A stretch of DNA of 64,000 nt from Coccinella septempunctata (lineage: Eukaryota > Arthropoda > Insecta > Coleoptera > Coccinellidae), in NCBI RefSeq assembly GCF_907165205.1, contig NC_058193.1:11453544-11517543 (forward strand). The letters are read 5' to 3'. The notes under the pieces were generated by a model. That model ran no database searches and had not been told where the DNA came from. It saw only the letters and a program-made list of their open reading frames with translations. A program made the translations under genes and the position numbers. The first letter of the stretch is position 1. The number at the start of each line of letters is the position of its first letter. Positions 39,003 through 48,249 of the stretch are shown here, one piece after another.

Positions 39003-41696
39003 TCATTCATCAACTGGACAATCGAAAAATGGTTTGTTAGAAAGTTCTAGAAGATATGCATATATTGGACTTAGTCCCTGCGTGTCCGTTTTTTTGTTAA
39101 TTTTACTTTTTTGAGTTTGTATGTGGATCATTTCTAGTATACATCTTTTTTTATAATTTATATTTGTATCTAAAATTTTTACGTTATTAAAATCAACACT
39201 ATGTGTGTACTTATTAGCATGAACAGACAATGCACATCTCAGGTTATTTGTTCTTATATCACTTTTATGTAAGTTCATGCGATTTCTAAGCCACTGAGAG
39301 GTTTGACCTATGTAGGTTTCATGACAGTCAGCACATTCCAGTTCGTACACCACATTAGATTTTATTTCTTTTGGTATACGGTCCTTTAGTTTTGAATATA
39401 AATTTGCCACTTTCTTTTTACACTGTGCCACTATTTTCACTTTTTCATTATAATCTTTAAAACAGTTTTTAATTTTGTAGGTAAGGTAAGGGATATTCGG
39501 GATGCTTCTATATTTAACAACTTCTGTTTCTTCCACCATATCAGGGTGTGTTGGACTTTCAGCCAAAGGCAACGTTGAAGCAGAATACAGAAGTTTTTTC
39601 AACATTGTTTTAGGATAGGCATTCTCAACCAAAAGATCAAACAGTCTTTTCATGCTTCCATCTCTGAATGTTGGATCACAGATTTTATAAATCCTGTTTT
39701 TTTGTTCTTTAATGAAATTTAATTTTATACTTATTGGATGGTCAGATAAAAAATGTATAAAATTTCCTGCAGAAGTCGTCTTTCTATACCAATCTAATTT
39801 TATTTTATAATCCACTCGGCATACCCTGGTATCTAAGAACGGAACCGAGTTATAACAATCTTCTGTCTCAATCGTGAACTTCAACTTAGGGTCGAAGCTG
39901 TTGAAAACTTGCAATATCTCCTCAGTTTCCGTTGATGGTAGGGATATTATTAGGTCGTCCACATATTTTTTTATAAATGCAAGTGTGAATGTTAATCTAG
40001 GTATACAGAAGTTGAGTACATAGTCCATCACATATAATGACAAGATCGGGCTAAGTCTGGATCCCATAATGCACCCAAACATCTGCAAATAGAAACTGCC
40101 ATCGAACATGAAGTAACCTGATTCCAGGAGGAAGGTGATTATCTCCTTGAAGTATTCTTTTGATATGTTGCAGCATGCCTCAATCTTGTCCCAATGGAAT
40201 TCTATTGCTTTCAGTACCAACTCTTTTGATATGTTGCCAAATAGGTTGACTACGTCAAGTGATATCACCACATAATCTGGGGGTAATTCAAAATTGTTAA
40301 TTTTGCAGGAAAAGTCGAACGAATCTTTTACATAATATGCATTATCCTGGTCATAGGCTTCTGTTAGGATTTGTGCAATATAATTTGAAAGTTTACATGT
40401 GGGACCCTGTACATCAGACACGATTGGTCGCATTGGGACATTTTCTTTATGTACTTTGGGATTTCCGTTCATTCTAGGGCTCACTGAATTATATGACTTC
40501 ATTGATTTTGCAGCTTCTTTACTTAGTATATTTTGGTCTACAAGTGTGGATATGATTTTGTTGGTTTTATTCTGGATAGTAGTTGTTGGGTCTCTAGAAA
40601 TCTTTTTGAAATCGTCAGTGTCAACAATTGAGTACATTTTCTGAAGATAATCCGCCCTACTCATAAGAACAGTCACCGAACCTTTGTCACTGTCGAGAAC
40701 TACAAGGTGGTCATTAGTTCTCAAAAAGTTTTTAGTTGTCTTATATAGCCTTCCTATGTTGTCTGTCGCACGAATATTATTTTTATTTTTATGTAGATGA
40801 CCGGTTATAATGCTCGTTATCTTAGCTCTCAAAGTGTCTCTTCTATCTCCCTCCACCAAGTCTAAAATGCTCTCAACGTCTGCTATTAGGTCTTTGATGT
40901 TTATTTCTTTGTGGTCTAAAGGGACGCTAAATTTGGAACCCAAACCAAGGACTATTCTAACCTCTTCAGGTACTGCTGTCTGGGACAAATTCTTGAACCA
41001 TTTCTCTGGAACTTTATAGTCTGCTTTATGTATTCTTCTCTGTAGTGCTTTAATCGATAGCGATAGTTTTTCGACAATCTCATATGGTCCAATTCTCAGT
41101 TCGTCAAGTTTCTTCCTATTTAATCTGTTTCCATTTTCAACAAACACCATGTCATCAACATTGAGTTCAAGATGTTCACGACCTTTATTATAGATTTTCT
41201 CGTTATATTCATGATTTTTTAATGTGTTTTTTAATGAAATTTTTCTATCTTCAGTTAAAGTTTGCTCAGAAATGTTCTCTTTTAATTCTTTAGGCAAAAC
41301 AGTGGCATCTGTACCATTCAACAAATACGATGGTGGGTACTGTGTGACTGTATGCACTGTGTCATTGTATTTTTGTACACATTCCTGAGCAACAGATGTC
41401 CAAGCTTTCTTTTTCTCATCTACATTAATTTTACACCTGATTTTATTTATTAAGGTTTGATCCAATCTCTCATTCAAACCATTAGAAAAGGGTGAATTCA
41501 TAGCAGTGAATATCAAATTTATGCGTTTTTTATTCAAAAATTCTTCGAATTCCTTTGAATTAATGCCTGGATATTGATCTGTGAGCACAGTTATAATTTT
41601 TTCCGCATCTCCAATGTTATTCACCAATTTAATGAAATCGGTTGCGTGTTTGGGTTTTTGAAGTAAGGATATAGGCAAATCTGGTGAAGTGATCAA
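39003..41696 (-). CDS. Ty3/gypsy integrase (part) fused in frame to Penelope-like RT and GIY-YIG endonuclease
   Basis: An 897-codon open frame. Residues ~17-212 are the rest of a Ty3/gypsy integrase: D40 and E76 are exactly 35 residues apart (LTDQ, NER), and the C-terminal GPYEIVEKL motif is at ~203-211. At about residue 213 (near 41055) the protein switches to a Penelope-like element: RT with SLDV (D481), FGCIMGSRLSPIL (~540-552) and YVDD (578-581), then a GIY-YIG nuclease (VVY 782-784, YIGQTS 795-800, R806, H810, E855) and the usual KINKKTDT tail. Compared with the sister element at 46051-48503, the Penelope N-terminal part of roughly 150 residues is missing. The simplest reading is a 5'-truncated Penelope-like insertion into the gypsy pol gene that happens to keep frame. 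The start codon is uncertain, because the frame is really entered from the upstream pol frame across a frameshift near 41650. Nothing shows that it is expressed. Confidence 0.88.
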   Translation of the reverse strand: MITSPDLPISLLQKPKHATDFIKLVNNIGDAEKIITVLTDQYPGINSKEFEEFLNKKRINLIFTAMNSPFSNGLNERLDQTLINKIRCKINVDEKKKAWTSVAQECVQKYNDTVHTVTQYPPSYLLNGTDATVLPKELKENISEQTLTEDRKISLKNTLKNHEYNEKIYNKGREHLELNVDDMVFVENGNRLNRKKLDELRIGPYEIVEKLSLSIKALQRRIHKADYKVPEKWFKNLSQTAVPEEVRIVLGLGSKFSVPLDHKEINIKDLIADVESILDLVEGDRRDTLRAKITSIITGHLHKNKNNIRATDNIGRLYKTTKNFLRTNDHLVVLDSDKGSVTVLMSRADYLQKMYSIVDTDDFKKISRDPTTTIQNKTNKIISTLVDQNILSKEAAKSMKSYNSVSPRMNGNPKVHKENVPMRPIVSDVQGPTCKLSNYIAQILTEAYDQDNAYYVKDSFDFSCKINNFELPPDYVVISLDVVNLFGNISKELVLKAIEFHWDKIEACCNISKEYFKEIITFLLESGYFMFDGSFYLQMFGCIMGSRLSPILSLYVMDYVLNFCIPRLTFTLAFIKKYVDDLIISLPSTETEEILQVFNSFDPKLKFTIETEDCYNSVPFLDTRVCRVDYKIKLDWYRKTTSAGNFIHFLSDHPISIKLNFIKEQKNRIYKICDPTFRDGSMKRLFDLLVENAYPKTMLKKLLYSASTLPLAESPTHPDMVEETEVVKYRSIPNIPYLTYKIKNCFKDYNEKVKIVAQCKKKVANLYSKLKDRIPKEIKSNVVYELECADCHETYIGQTSQWLRNRMNLHKSDIRTNNLRCALSVHANKYTHSVDFNNVKILDTNINYKKRCILEMIHIQTQKSKINKKTDTQGLSPIYAYLLELSNKPFFDCPVDE

Positions 41697-44082
41697 CTAG
41701 TAAATGCATGTATTTTTTCGTTGATCGAGATCCTCCAAAACCTCCGATTGTATCGATCGATATGATTTCGAATGGTTTTGTGGCTGGCCCTAAATGAGAC
41801 AATAATCCAAACTTTTTTTGACCTCTTGTTTTATTTTTGATGCATATCTTGCAATTTTTGCACACAGATTTTATATTTTCCGTTAAATTTTTTGCCGTAT
41901 AATATTGTCCAATCATTTTTTGCATCTGTTTTATTCCTATATGACATAAAGTCTTATGCATATTTTCCATAAATTTCCTACAGAAATTTTCTGACAATAT
42001 GATTTTCTCCTTTTTTCGAATTTTTTTATAGTGAACATTGTGTTTAGTTATTAATTGTGGTTTTTTCCTTTGCACATATGGGTTTCTTTTTTGATCTTCC
42101 AAGATATCCTCTAGTTTTATCAAATTCACAACTTTTAATTGTTCCTCCATATTGTCATCTGCTTCCAAAACAGGATTTCTGCTGAGACAGTCAGCTTCGG
42201 TATTATTTTTACCAGGAGAATATTTGATATCAAAGTCATATTGTGATAGGTAGTACGCAAGGTCTCCAAGTTCCTCGTCAGTCCTTGATTTCAAATTCAT
42301 ATTTTCCAAAGGTTTATGGTCCGAAAAAACTGTGAACTTCCTTCCTATCAATTTATGTTGCCAATATTTTACACATTCTTTAATGGCCAAGCATTCTAAG
42401 TAAATTGCCTTCTTTTTTTTTTGCACCTCATTGAGTTTTTTCAAAAAGTATGCCACTGGTTTTTCTTCTCCATTTTCCTGTGGTTGCTCAAGTACTCCAC
42501 CTACTCCCAGTAAACTTGCATCTGTATATATGTATATGGGGAGACTTGGGTCAAAAATTGTTAATACTGGCTGGGTACATAGTAAATCCTTCAATTTATC
42601 GAATGACTCTTGACATTCTTTTGTCCAAATAAAAGGTTCTCCCTTTCTGAGGAGATTGTGTAAAGGATCTAGCGTTATAGCTGTGTTTGGTACATACTTG
42701 TGATAAAAATTTATTTTACCTAAAAATTGTCTAACATTTTTTTGAGTCTTGGGCACTGGAAAGTTTCTTATTGAGGTTAAATTGTCTTTTAATGGCTTTA
42801 CAGAATTGTTCTCAATTATATGACCTAGATATTTTACAGAATCAACTGCAAATCTACATTTTACAAATTTTAACCTGAATCCTACTGTTTTGATTGCTTG
42901 AAACAATTGTGTCAAATGCTCGATATGTTCTGAGAATGTTTTTGAGAAGATCAGAATATCATCAATGTAGCACACAGTAAATCCGGAAAGTTTGTGTTTT
43001 CTTATTATATTGCCCATTATTCTTTGGAATATCGCTGGCGACGTTTTGAGACCAAACGGTAAACATGTCCATTGAAAATGGCCCTCTTGAGTAACAAAAG
43101 CCGTCTTTGGTCTGTCTGTGACCCTTAGCGGTATAGACCAAAAGGCCGAATTTATGTCAAGCGATGAGAAAAACTTACAATCTCTCGTTTTTTCAGTTAG
43201 ATCTTCGATTAGCGGGAATGGTTGAGACTGAGGAACCACTATTTTATTTAGGTCTCGAAAGTCTATACACAGTCTTGATCTTTTGTTTTCGTCCCTTTTT
43301 AACGCTAATGTTACTGGAGCTGCGAAAGGACTGTACGATTCGAGTTTTTTGTCCAGCAACTTGGCAATTTGCTGTTCAATTTCTTTCTTATCTTCGATTG
43401 TACAGCGATATGGCCTCTTACTGCAATATTTTTCTTCGAGTAGATCAATATGTGCTTCATAACCCGATACCGTGCCCACATCGTACTTGTCTTTTGCAAA
43501 AACAGATAAATTTAGTTGTATCAGTTCATCTATTATTGATTGCTGATCATAGTTCAGGTGATTGACATGAATTTCGAAATGTTTTGTCTCGATGTTCTCA
43601 TTGAAATTGATCAAATATTCACCTCCATTCATATCAATTTTACTTTCAACAGCTTTTGAAGAACCGTGTTCTTCATATTTTTCATTCATTATTTCTTTAG
43701 AAATAGTAACATGTCTTATTGGATTTCTTTGATTAATTTCTAAATTTTCATTTTGTGTTAAATAGAAACTCTTTATACAATCTAAACCAATCAGAAAATC
43801 ATAATCGAAGTTTGTTTTATCTATAACGAAAATATTCATTTTCTTTTCCATATCAAAAATTTTTACATTAAGTGATACCATACCACTTGCTTGTTTAACG
43901 TCATTAATCGTTTTCAAATTAGTTTTATTGAAATTACGTTTATTTTCATTAACCATTTTCAACAATCTAGAGTTGATAAGAGACACATTCGAACCGGAAT
44001 CGTAGACACCAAATATGTTAACGTTTTTATTCAATACTAATTTCACTTTGATCAATGGCGGCACTACAAGTTTTTTGGATCC
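41629..44082 (-). CDS. Ty3/gypsy pol: protease, RT, RNase H, integrase N-terminal part
   Basis: The frame is open from the TGA at 44083 to 41629; numbering here starts at the GTG at 44064. Retropepsin active site D22-S-G; reverse transcriptase with SLDINSAFW (D303), LPFGLKTSPAIFQ and YIDD (366-369); RNase H with YTDAS (D515), E557, SDHKPL (D582) and EADCLSR (D625); integrase zinc finger H703, H708, C735, C738 and first catalytic D771 (SIDTIGG). No ATG opens the frame, which agrees with translation as a gag-pol protein. The frame breaks near 41650 after the first ~33 residues of the integrase core. The remaining integrase residues continue in another frame (39003-41696), so a single-base indel splits the D,D35E triad. 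Domain order is that of Ty3/gypsy. The exact clade is not resolved. Confidence 0.93.
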   Translation of the reverse strand, partial: GSKKLVVPPLIKVKLVLNKNVNIFGVYDSGSNVSLINSRLLKMVNENKRNFNKTNLKTINDVKQASGMVSLNVKIFDMEKKMNIFVIDKTNFDYDFLIGLDCIKSFYLTQNENLEINQRNPIRHVTISKEIMNEKYEEHGSSKAVESKIDMNGGEYLINFNENIETKHFEIHVNHLNYDQQSIIDELIQLNLSVFAKDKYDVGTVSGYEAHIDLLEEKYCSKRPYRCTIEDKKEIEQQIAKLLDKKLESYSPFAAPVTLALKRDENKRSRLCIDFRDLNKIVVPQSQPFPLIEDLTEKTRDCKFFSSLDINSAFWSIPLRVTDRPKTAFVTQEGHFQWTCLPFGLKTSPAIFQRIMGNIIRKHKLSGFTVCYIDDILIFSKTFSEHIEHLTQLFQAIKTVGFRLKFVKCRFAVDSVKYLGHIIENNSVKPLKDNLTSIRNFPVPKTQKNVRQFLGKINFYHKYVPNTAITLDPLHNLLRKGEPFIWTKECQESFDKLKDLLCTQPVLTIFDPSLPIYIYTDASLLGVGGVLEQPQENGEEKPVAYFLKKLNEVQKKKKAIYLECLAIKECVKYWQHKLIGRKFTVFSDHKPLENMNLKSRTDEELGDLAYYLSQYDFDIKYSPGKNNTEADCLSRNPVLEADDNMEEQLKVVNLIKLEDILEDQKRNPYVQRKKPQLITKHNVHYKKIRKKEKIILSENFCRKFMENMHKTLCHIGIKQMQKMIGQYYTAKNLTENIKSVCKNCKICIKNKTRGQKKFGLLSHLGPATKPFEIISIDTIGGFGGSRSTKKYMHLLVDHFTRFAYILTSKTQTRNRFH

Positions 44083-44808
44083 TCATCTTGATGTTCTTGA
44101 AGTTGAGTTATTAACAATTTTGATTTGATTTCTTTGATTTGATCGTTTGTCCTTTTCATTGAACCAACAAGAAGATTCTAAATGATAACGAACTCCCTTT
44201 TTCAGTTTTTCACAAATGCTACATTTATGTTTCTTTTCTGGGTTTGGTTTTGCAACAGATTTTTGTTTCAATGTTCTATTCTTGACAAGATGTTCTAACC
44301 TCCCAATTTCATTGAATAAATCTTGTGTTTCCAAAATTTCATCTCTGTTAATCTTATCCACAATGAAATTGGGCAGGCCAGCAGCAATTAAGTCTATTAG
44401 AGTTCCCTGGTCAACTTTTTTTCTTACCTCTAGTATTAGTTTTTCTTTTTTCACAGCATACTCCAGTAGAGAGCCAGTTTGGTATTTAAAAAATATCGCA
44501 TACCTACTAGCAGACCAGCCCTTGTTTGCGTAAGTTTGGCAAAAATTTTCCCTCCAATCTGACCATTCAGAATCAAATGTTAGTTTTATCATCATGGAAT
44601 TATACCAGTCCACACATGATTTCTCCAGAAACAATCTGAATATCTCAATTGTTTCCCTATCATCAGTAATTTCAAATCTATCGCATTCTTTTTCAAAAAC
44701 TTCAAGCCATTGATATGAATCTGTAGTTCTACCATCATATTTTTCAAGAACAAATCTCTCGGCTGCTTGTCTCACATTCTGTTTCTTCTGTTTCTCTTGA
44801 TTTTTCAC
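44083..44808 (-). CDS. Ty3/gypsy gag-like protein
   Basis: 241 codons immediately before pol. The N-terminal two thirds look like a retrotransposon capsid (YDGRTTDSYQWLEVFEKEC, WSDWRENFCQTYANKG). Near the C-terminus is an expanded zinc-knuckle-like motif C196-x2-C199-x9-H209-x4-C214, followed by a basic tail. Gag and pol are in the same frame and are separated only by one TGA at 44083-44085. This is either a mutation in a single gag-pol frame (for example CGA to TGA) or a readthrough site. The first codon is GTG (44806-44808), overlapping the TGA of the upstream small ORF, and the first ATG is about 70 residues in. How gag starts is therefore unclear. The gag frame is open only about ten codons further upstream, to a TAA inside the small ORF. 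Confidence 0.85.
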   Translation of the reverse strand: MKNQEKQKKQNVRQAAERFVLEKYDGRTTDSYQWLEVFEKECDRFEITDDRETIEIFRLFLEKSCVDWYNSMMIKLTFDSEWSDWRENFCQTYANKGWSASRYAIFFKYQTGSLLEYAVKKEKLILEVRKKVDQGTLIDLIAAGLPNFIVDKINRDEILETQDLFNEIGRLEHLVKNRTLKQKSVAKPNPEKKHKCSICEKLKKGVRYHLESSCWFNEKDKRSNQRNQIKIVNNSTSRTSR

Positions 44809-45098
44809 CAGTACATATCCATGAAAACCATGTTACCGTCTTCATCAAAGTAGGTTTTTTTAATATCTTCTGTTAAGGCTATCCAAACATTCCTGTATTG
44901 ATGTCTTCGTTTCAAGGTATTCTTGATTATTGTAAAATTCTTTGTAGCACAGATTTCTTTATGGAAGAATGCCACTTGGAAATCTTCTGGTATCAAAAAT
45001 ATTCTGCCATCTTCAGTGTTGATAGAAGTTACGGCAATGTGATTTGATTTTCCATCTTGAGAGGGTTTTACCTCAAAGGTGAACCTTAGTTTAGACAT
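44805..45098 (-). CDS. Small ORF upstream of gag in the gypsy element
   Basis: 97 codons from an ATG at 45096-45098 to a TGA that overlaps the first gag codon. I do not recognise the product. It is mixed polar and hydrophobic with no signal peptide or membrane segment. It is read in a different frame from gag, and the gag frame is open under its last ~10 codons, so gag might be reached by a -1 shift in that window. I see no classical slippery heptamer there. It may be the N-terminal part of gag displaced by an indel. Confidence 0.6.
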   Translation of the reverse strand: MSKLRFTFEVKPSQDGKSNHIAVTSINTEDGRIFLIPEDFQVAFFHKEICATKNFTIIKNTLKRRHQYRNVWIALTEDIKKTYFDEDGNMVFMDMYW

Positions 45099-45380
45099 CT
45101 TCGTCTTCAATTTGTCAAGAAATGTCGTTTTATAAGATTATTTCAGGATGAGTTGATTAAAAGCACAACTGAGTTTCTCTGTAAAAGAGATTTTTGTTTT
45201 TATTATTTACATAATTCATTTGATATAACATTATGTACAAAATCTTACCTGTAAAAGAGAAACGACATTTAATGCTGATAATTACAATTTGTCATCAATC
45301 TCTTATGACAGGGAATAGAACGAGGTGATAAAAATCACAGAACACATAACAATCAAAATAAAGGAATAAATTTTCTTTAC
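45099..45380 (-). other. 5' leader of the gypsy element, no LTR recognised
   Basis: AT-rich non-coding sequence between the first ORF and a (TA)n tract. It contains an 11-base inverted repeat (aaatgtcgttt near 45120 and its complement near 45259). I could not identify LTR ends, a primer-binding site or a second LTR, and the 3' end of the element is replaced by Penelope-like sequence. Confidence 0.5.
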
Positions 45381-45385
45381 ATATA

Positions 45386-45402
<17 letters not shown>
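45381..45402. repeat. (TA)n tract
   Basis: About 11 TA units, joined directly to a T run that is the complement of a poly(A) tail. Confidence 0.95.
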
Positions 45403-45418
<16 letters not shown>

Positions 45419-45490
45419 AAATCACCTTCAAGGGTTGGCAGTTCCTAGTGCCGGGCAAACTGTTTTGCCAAGGCATGTCAGATTGTTGTG
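45402..45490 (-). mobile_element. R4/Dong-type LINE 3' tail, fragment 3 (minus strand)
   Basis: On the minus strand about 72 bases of unique sequence (ending cccttgaaggtgattt) run into 16-17 A and then (TA)n, with (TA)n also on the other side. This is the arrangement of the two plus-strand fragments at 37714-38771, whose UTRs end with agatggtg or gatgaagtgtggag plus A-run plus (TA)n. No coding sequence is left. The family assignment rests on this layout and short end similarity. Confidence 0.6.
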
Positions 45491-45510
45491 ATATATATAT
45501 ATATATATAT
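45491..45510. repeat. (TA)n tract before the Penelope-like element
   Basis: Ten TA units between R4/Dong-type tail 3 and the upstream LTR-like repeat of the Penelope-like element. Confidence 0.95.
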
Positions 45511-46031
45511 CTTAGTAACATCTATAGTTTCTTACTGACCTGTAATAAAAAAAAATAGGTATTCTCCTAATATCTCCTAATTTGTAACCTTATTTGCAGG
45601 TACTTATAAATAAGAGACATTTCTAATCCAAATTGTATAAAATAAGAAAAGATTTTCTCAATTTTTTTTGCCCTTCTGTGAACATCATGGCACATTTGTT
45701 TGTCCATGCCAATTTATAGAATTTTCTGAAATCTGTCATTTGTAAAACCAATTTTTTCCTGAATAATTCAACTGAAATTGACGTACTTTTTTGATTACCC
45801 TCTACATGGTCTTGTTTTTTCTGAAGCTACCATATTTATTGTCATGGTATTGTAAGTTTTAGCCTAAGAGAATTTGAACTTTTGTTATGAGATCTTTGTA
45901 TTTTCCAGTTGCTCCTGAAGAAGTCAACGATAGTTGACGAAATATAGAGCTTTAATATAATTTGACTCTCATTGGAATTTTGCCCTGAAAAATAGTCGAA
46001 ACACCCTTAATTTAAATCAATAATTTCACTA
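45511..46031 (+). repeat. Upstream LTR-like direct repeat of Penelope-like element 1
   Basis: About 520 bp nearly identical to 48425-48945. It begins inside the codons for the protein C-terminus (LSNIYSFLL), so it is the tail of a preceding, severely truncated unit in partial tandem. That is the known layout of Penelope-like elements. It carries a hammerhead-like motif. At its end it lacks 15 bases (starting aaacgactag) that the downstream copy has before the shared tataacttcaa. Confidence 0.9.
45911..45950 (+). ncRNA. Hammerhead-ribozyme-like motif, upstream repeat of Penelope-like element 1
   Basis: Order seen: helix I strand GCTC (45911-45914), core CTGAAGA (45915-45921), an extra A, helix II GTCAAC-GATA-GTTGAC (45923-45938), core GAA, a minimal self-complementary helix III ATAT (45942-45945), A at the cleavage position (45946) and helix I strand GAGC (45947-45950). 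Hammerheads with very short helix III are known from Penelope-like elements. The extra A after the CUGANGA core departs from the consensus and may lower activity. Predicted cleavage is after 45946. Confidence 0.72.
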
Positions 46032-46050
46032 TAACTTCAATTTATCGATA

Positions 46051-46350
46051 ATGGGTTTTTATCGTGAGATCTCATCGATTTATGGCGCTGAAACTCTACA
46101 ACACCTCAAGAGTTGGGCTATGTGTAACACCAAACTGGCAAGCTTCAGAAACAGACGAATTTTTCTTCTAAATTGTAAGAATAATGGTATCACCCCAAGA
46201 CACATTTCGAATGGATCCAAATGCATCTATAACCTACTTGATTCGTATGTAGGAGCAGCTAAAGATATCGAAAAATTCAACAATAGGTTTAAATCCAACA
46301 TTTTATCATTAGAAATTAAGTCGACAGAGATCAGAATCAGACAACTTTAA
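46051..46350 (+). pseudogene. Penelope-like element 1, N-terminal coding part, ends at a nonsense codon
   Basis: 99 codons from a real ATG shortly after the upstream repeat. The reading frame is the same as that of the RT ORF that follows, separated only by a TAA at 46348-46350 and eight more codons to 46375. I therefore read it as the N-terminal domain of one original protein, interrupted by a point nonsense change. The segment (KSWAMCNTKLASFRNRRIFL, NGITPRHI) matches the general N-terminal region of Penelope proteins. No catalytic motif is expected here. Confidence 0.8.
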
Positions 46351-48249
46351 AGAAATATTGATAATTCAATTGAATTGGCACGTGGTCGATTGCCTTTGAA
46401 CATCTTTAATGACTTCCATTTTCACCAAGTGCAATCATATAACAAGCAGTTCCATAAAACTAGGGTCAAACATCTCAAAAAGACAGATGATCTTAAACTA
46501 TCTTATTTAAAAAAGATCAAGACTAAACAATCCTGGGTAGTGAATCTCTCAAATAACTCACTAATTCCTGAAGATATAAAGAGTATGCTATCTTTGGGTC
46601 CTAAATTCTCTATTGCCCCAAATAACCATCAAATTTCTTTAAAGAAACTTCTAGCTGACACTGAATACATTATTCATGGTATTAGTGATGAATTCAAAGA
46701 TATTGTAAGAGCACAGGCCACCAATATAATCACCAATTTTCATTTTAAAAATAATATACAATCAAATTTTATCAACAAGCTATTCATTAAAACCAAAAAA
46801 TTCTTAAAACAAAATGATGACCTCTTAGTAATGAATTCAGACAAGGGCAACGTAACAGTAATAATGAATAAAAATGACTATTTCACTAAGTGTAATATTT
46901 TGGTTAATGATGGAAACGTTTATGAAAAATTGACGAGAGATCCTACATCTAGATTTGAAACAGAAAATAATAAATGGGTGAAATTCATGAAAGAAAAACA
47001 ATATATTGATGGGGTCATCTCCAAAAAGCTCATGTGTTATGGTTCACATCCTCCAAGATTCTATGGGCTTCCTAAGATCCACAAAGAAGGAGTTCCTATG
47101 AGACCTATAGTATGTACTATTGGCTCGCCCACATCTAATCTTAGTAAATTCATTGCCAACATACTTCAAGCCTCTTTTCACCAATACAATGAGTTTCAGA
47201 TACTAAATTCAAAAGAATTTGCTATCAAAATGAATGGATTTCTTCTGCCTCCTGAACATGAGATTGTGTCCCTTGATGTAATATCATTATTTACAAACAT
47301 CTCCTTAGAATTAACAATATACATTATTGATGAAAATTGGGAGTTGATAATGCCACACACAGAGATTCATAAAGAGCATTTCATTCAGATCGTTGAATAC
47401 ATTTTTCATTCTAATTATTTCCTATATAATGGTTCTTTCTATAAACAAAAATTTGGATGTCCCATGGGCAGTTGCTTGAGTCCTATTTTAGCTGATATGG
47501 TGATGTCAACGCTTATAAAATCATCTTTAGAGAGACTTTCTTTTACTCCATCATTTATATATCAGTATGTTGATGATCTAATTTTATCTATACCTGAAGA
47601 TAGAGAAGAGGAGATACTAATCGTTTTCAACAGTTTCGATGATCACATTAAATTTACAATAGAAAGGGAGAATAACAAATCTGTACCTTTTCTAGACACG
47701 AAGCTATATAGGACTGAGGATAACAGGATTATTTTAGATTGGTACAAAAAACCCAGTAGTTCTGGGAGATATATAAATATAGATTCTTACCATGATATCA
47801 AAATAAAAACAAATATAATTTTGGGATTAAAAAGAAGAATAGAGGATATCACTCATCATACTCTAAGACAAGCGGCACTGAGAAGGCTATTTAGGCTGAT
47901 GAGGGATAATGGATATTCAAACATATTTCTTAAAAAATTAATATACAATGCTCCAAGACTACCAGAACCAACCCAAGCTTTAAATGAAGTGAATAATGAA
48001 GAAAACCGAGTCTGTTTTGCAAAACTGCCCTACATTAAGGAAGTCACATTCGAATTAACGAAGCTTTTTAAGAAATTTATCAACATAAAAATCAGTAGAT
48101 ATAACATGGTTGTTGCTAGGTCCCTTTATAAAAGCACAAAGGATAAATTGAATATTTCAAAAATAAAAAATGTTATTTATAAGATAAATTGCAAACATCA
48201 CAAGGTCTTGATAGGAGAATGGCGTTACACAAAAGTGATTCTGTTCTGA
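46351..48249 (+). pseudogene. Penelope-like element 1, reverse transcriptase
   Basis: Counted from 46375, 624 codons. The RT core is complete: SLDVISLFTNIS with D301, FGCPMGSCLSPILADMV (360-376), YVDD at 398-401, and VPFLDTKLY (437-445) with the WYKKPSSSG motif. Towards the C-terminus the linker to the GIY-YIG nuclease is present (NVIYKINCKHHKVLIG). Just there a deletion with frameshift occurs: the ORF runs out at 48249 while the nuclease continues in another frame from about 48215. The protein is therefore RT-competent in appearance but lacks a joined endonuclease, and its N-terminus is cut off by the TAA at 46348. Confidence 0.9.

Noticed and set aside
43164..43565. 133-codon plus-strand ORF
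   Set aside because: Antisense to the pol reverse transcriptase, with no similarity of its own that I recognise.
45099..45380. 5' LTR of the gypsy element
   Set aside because: No TG...CA ends, primer-binding site or second copy could be identified, and only a short 11-base inverted repeat is present.
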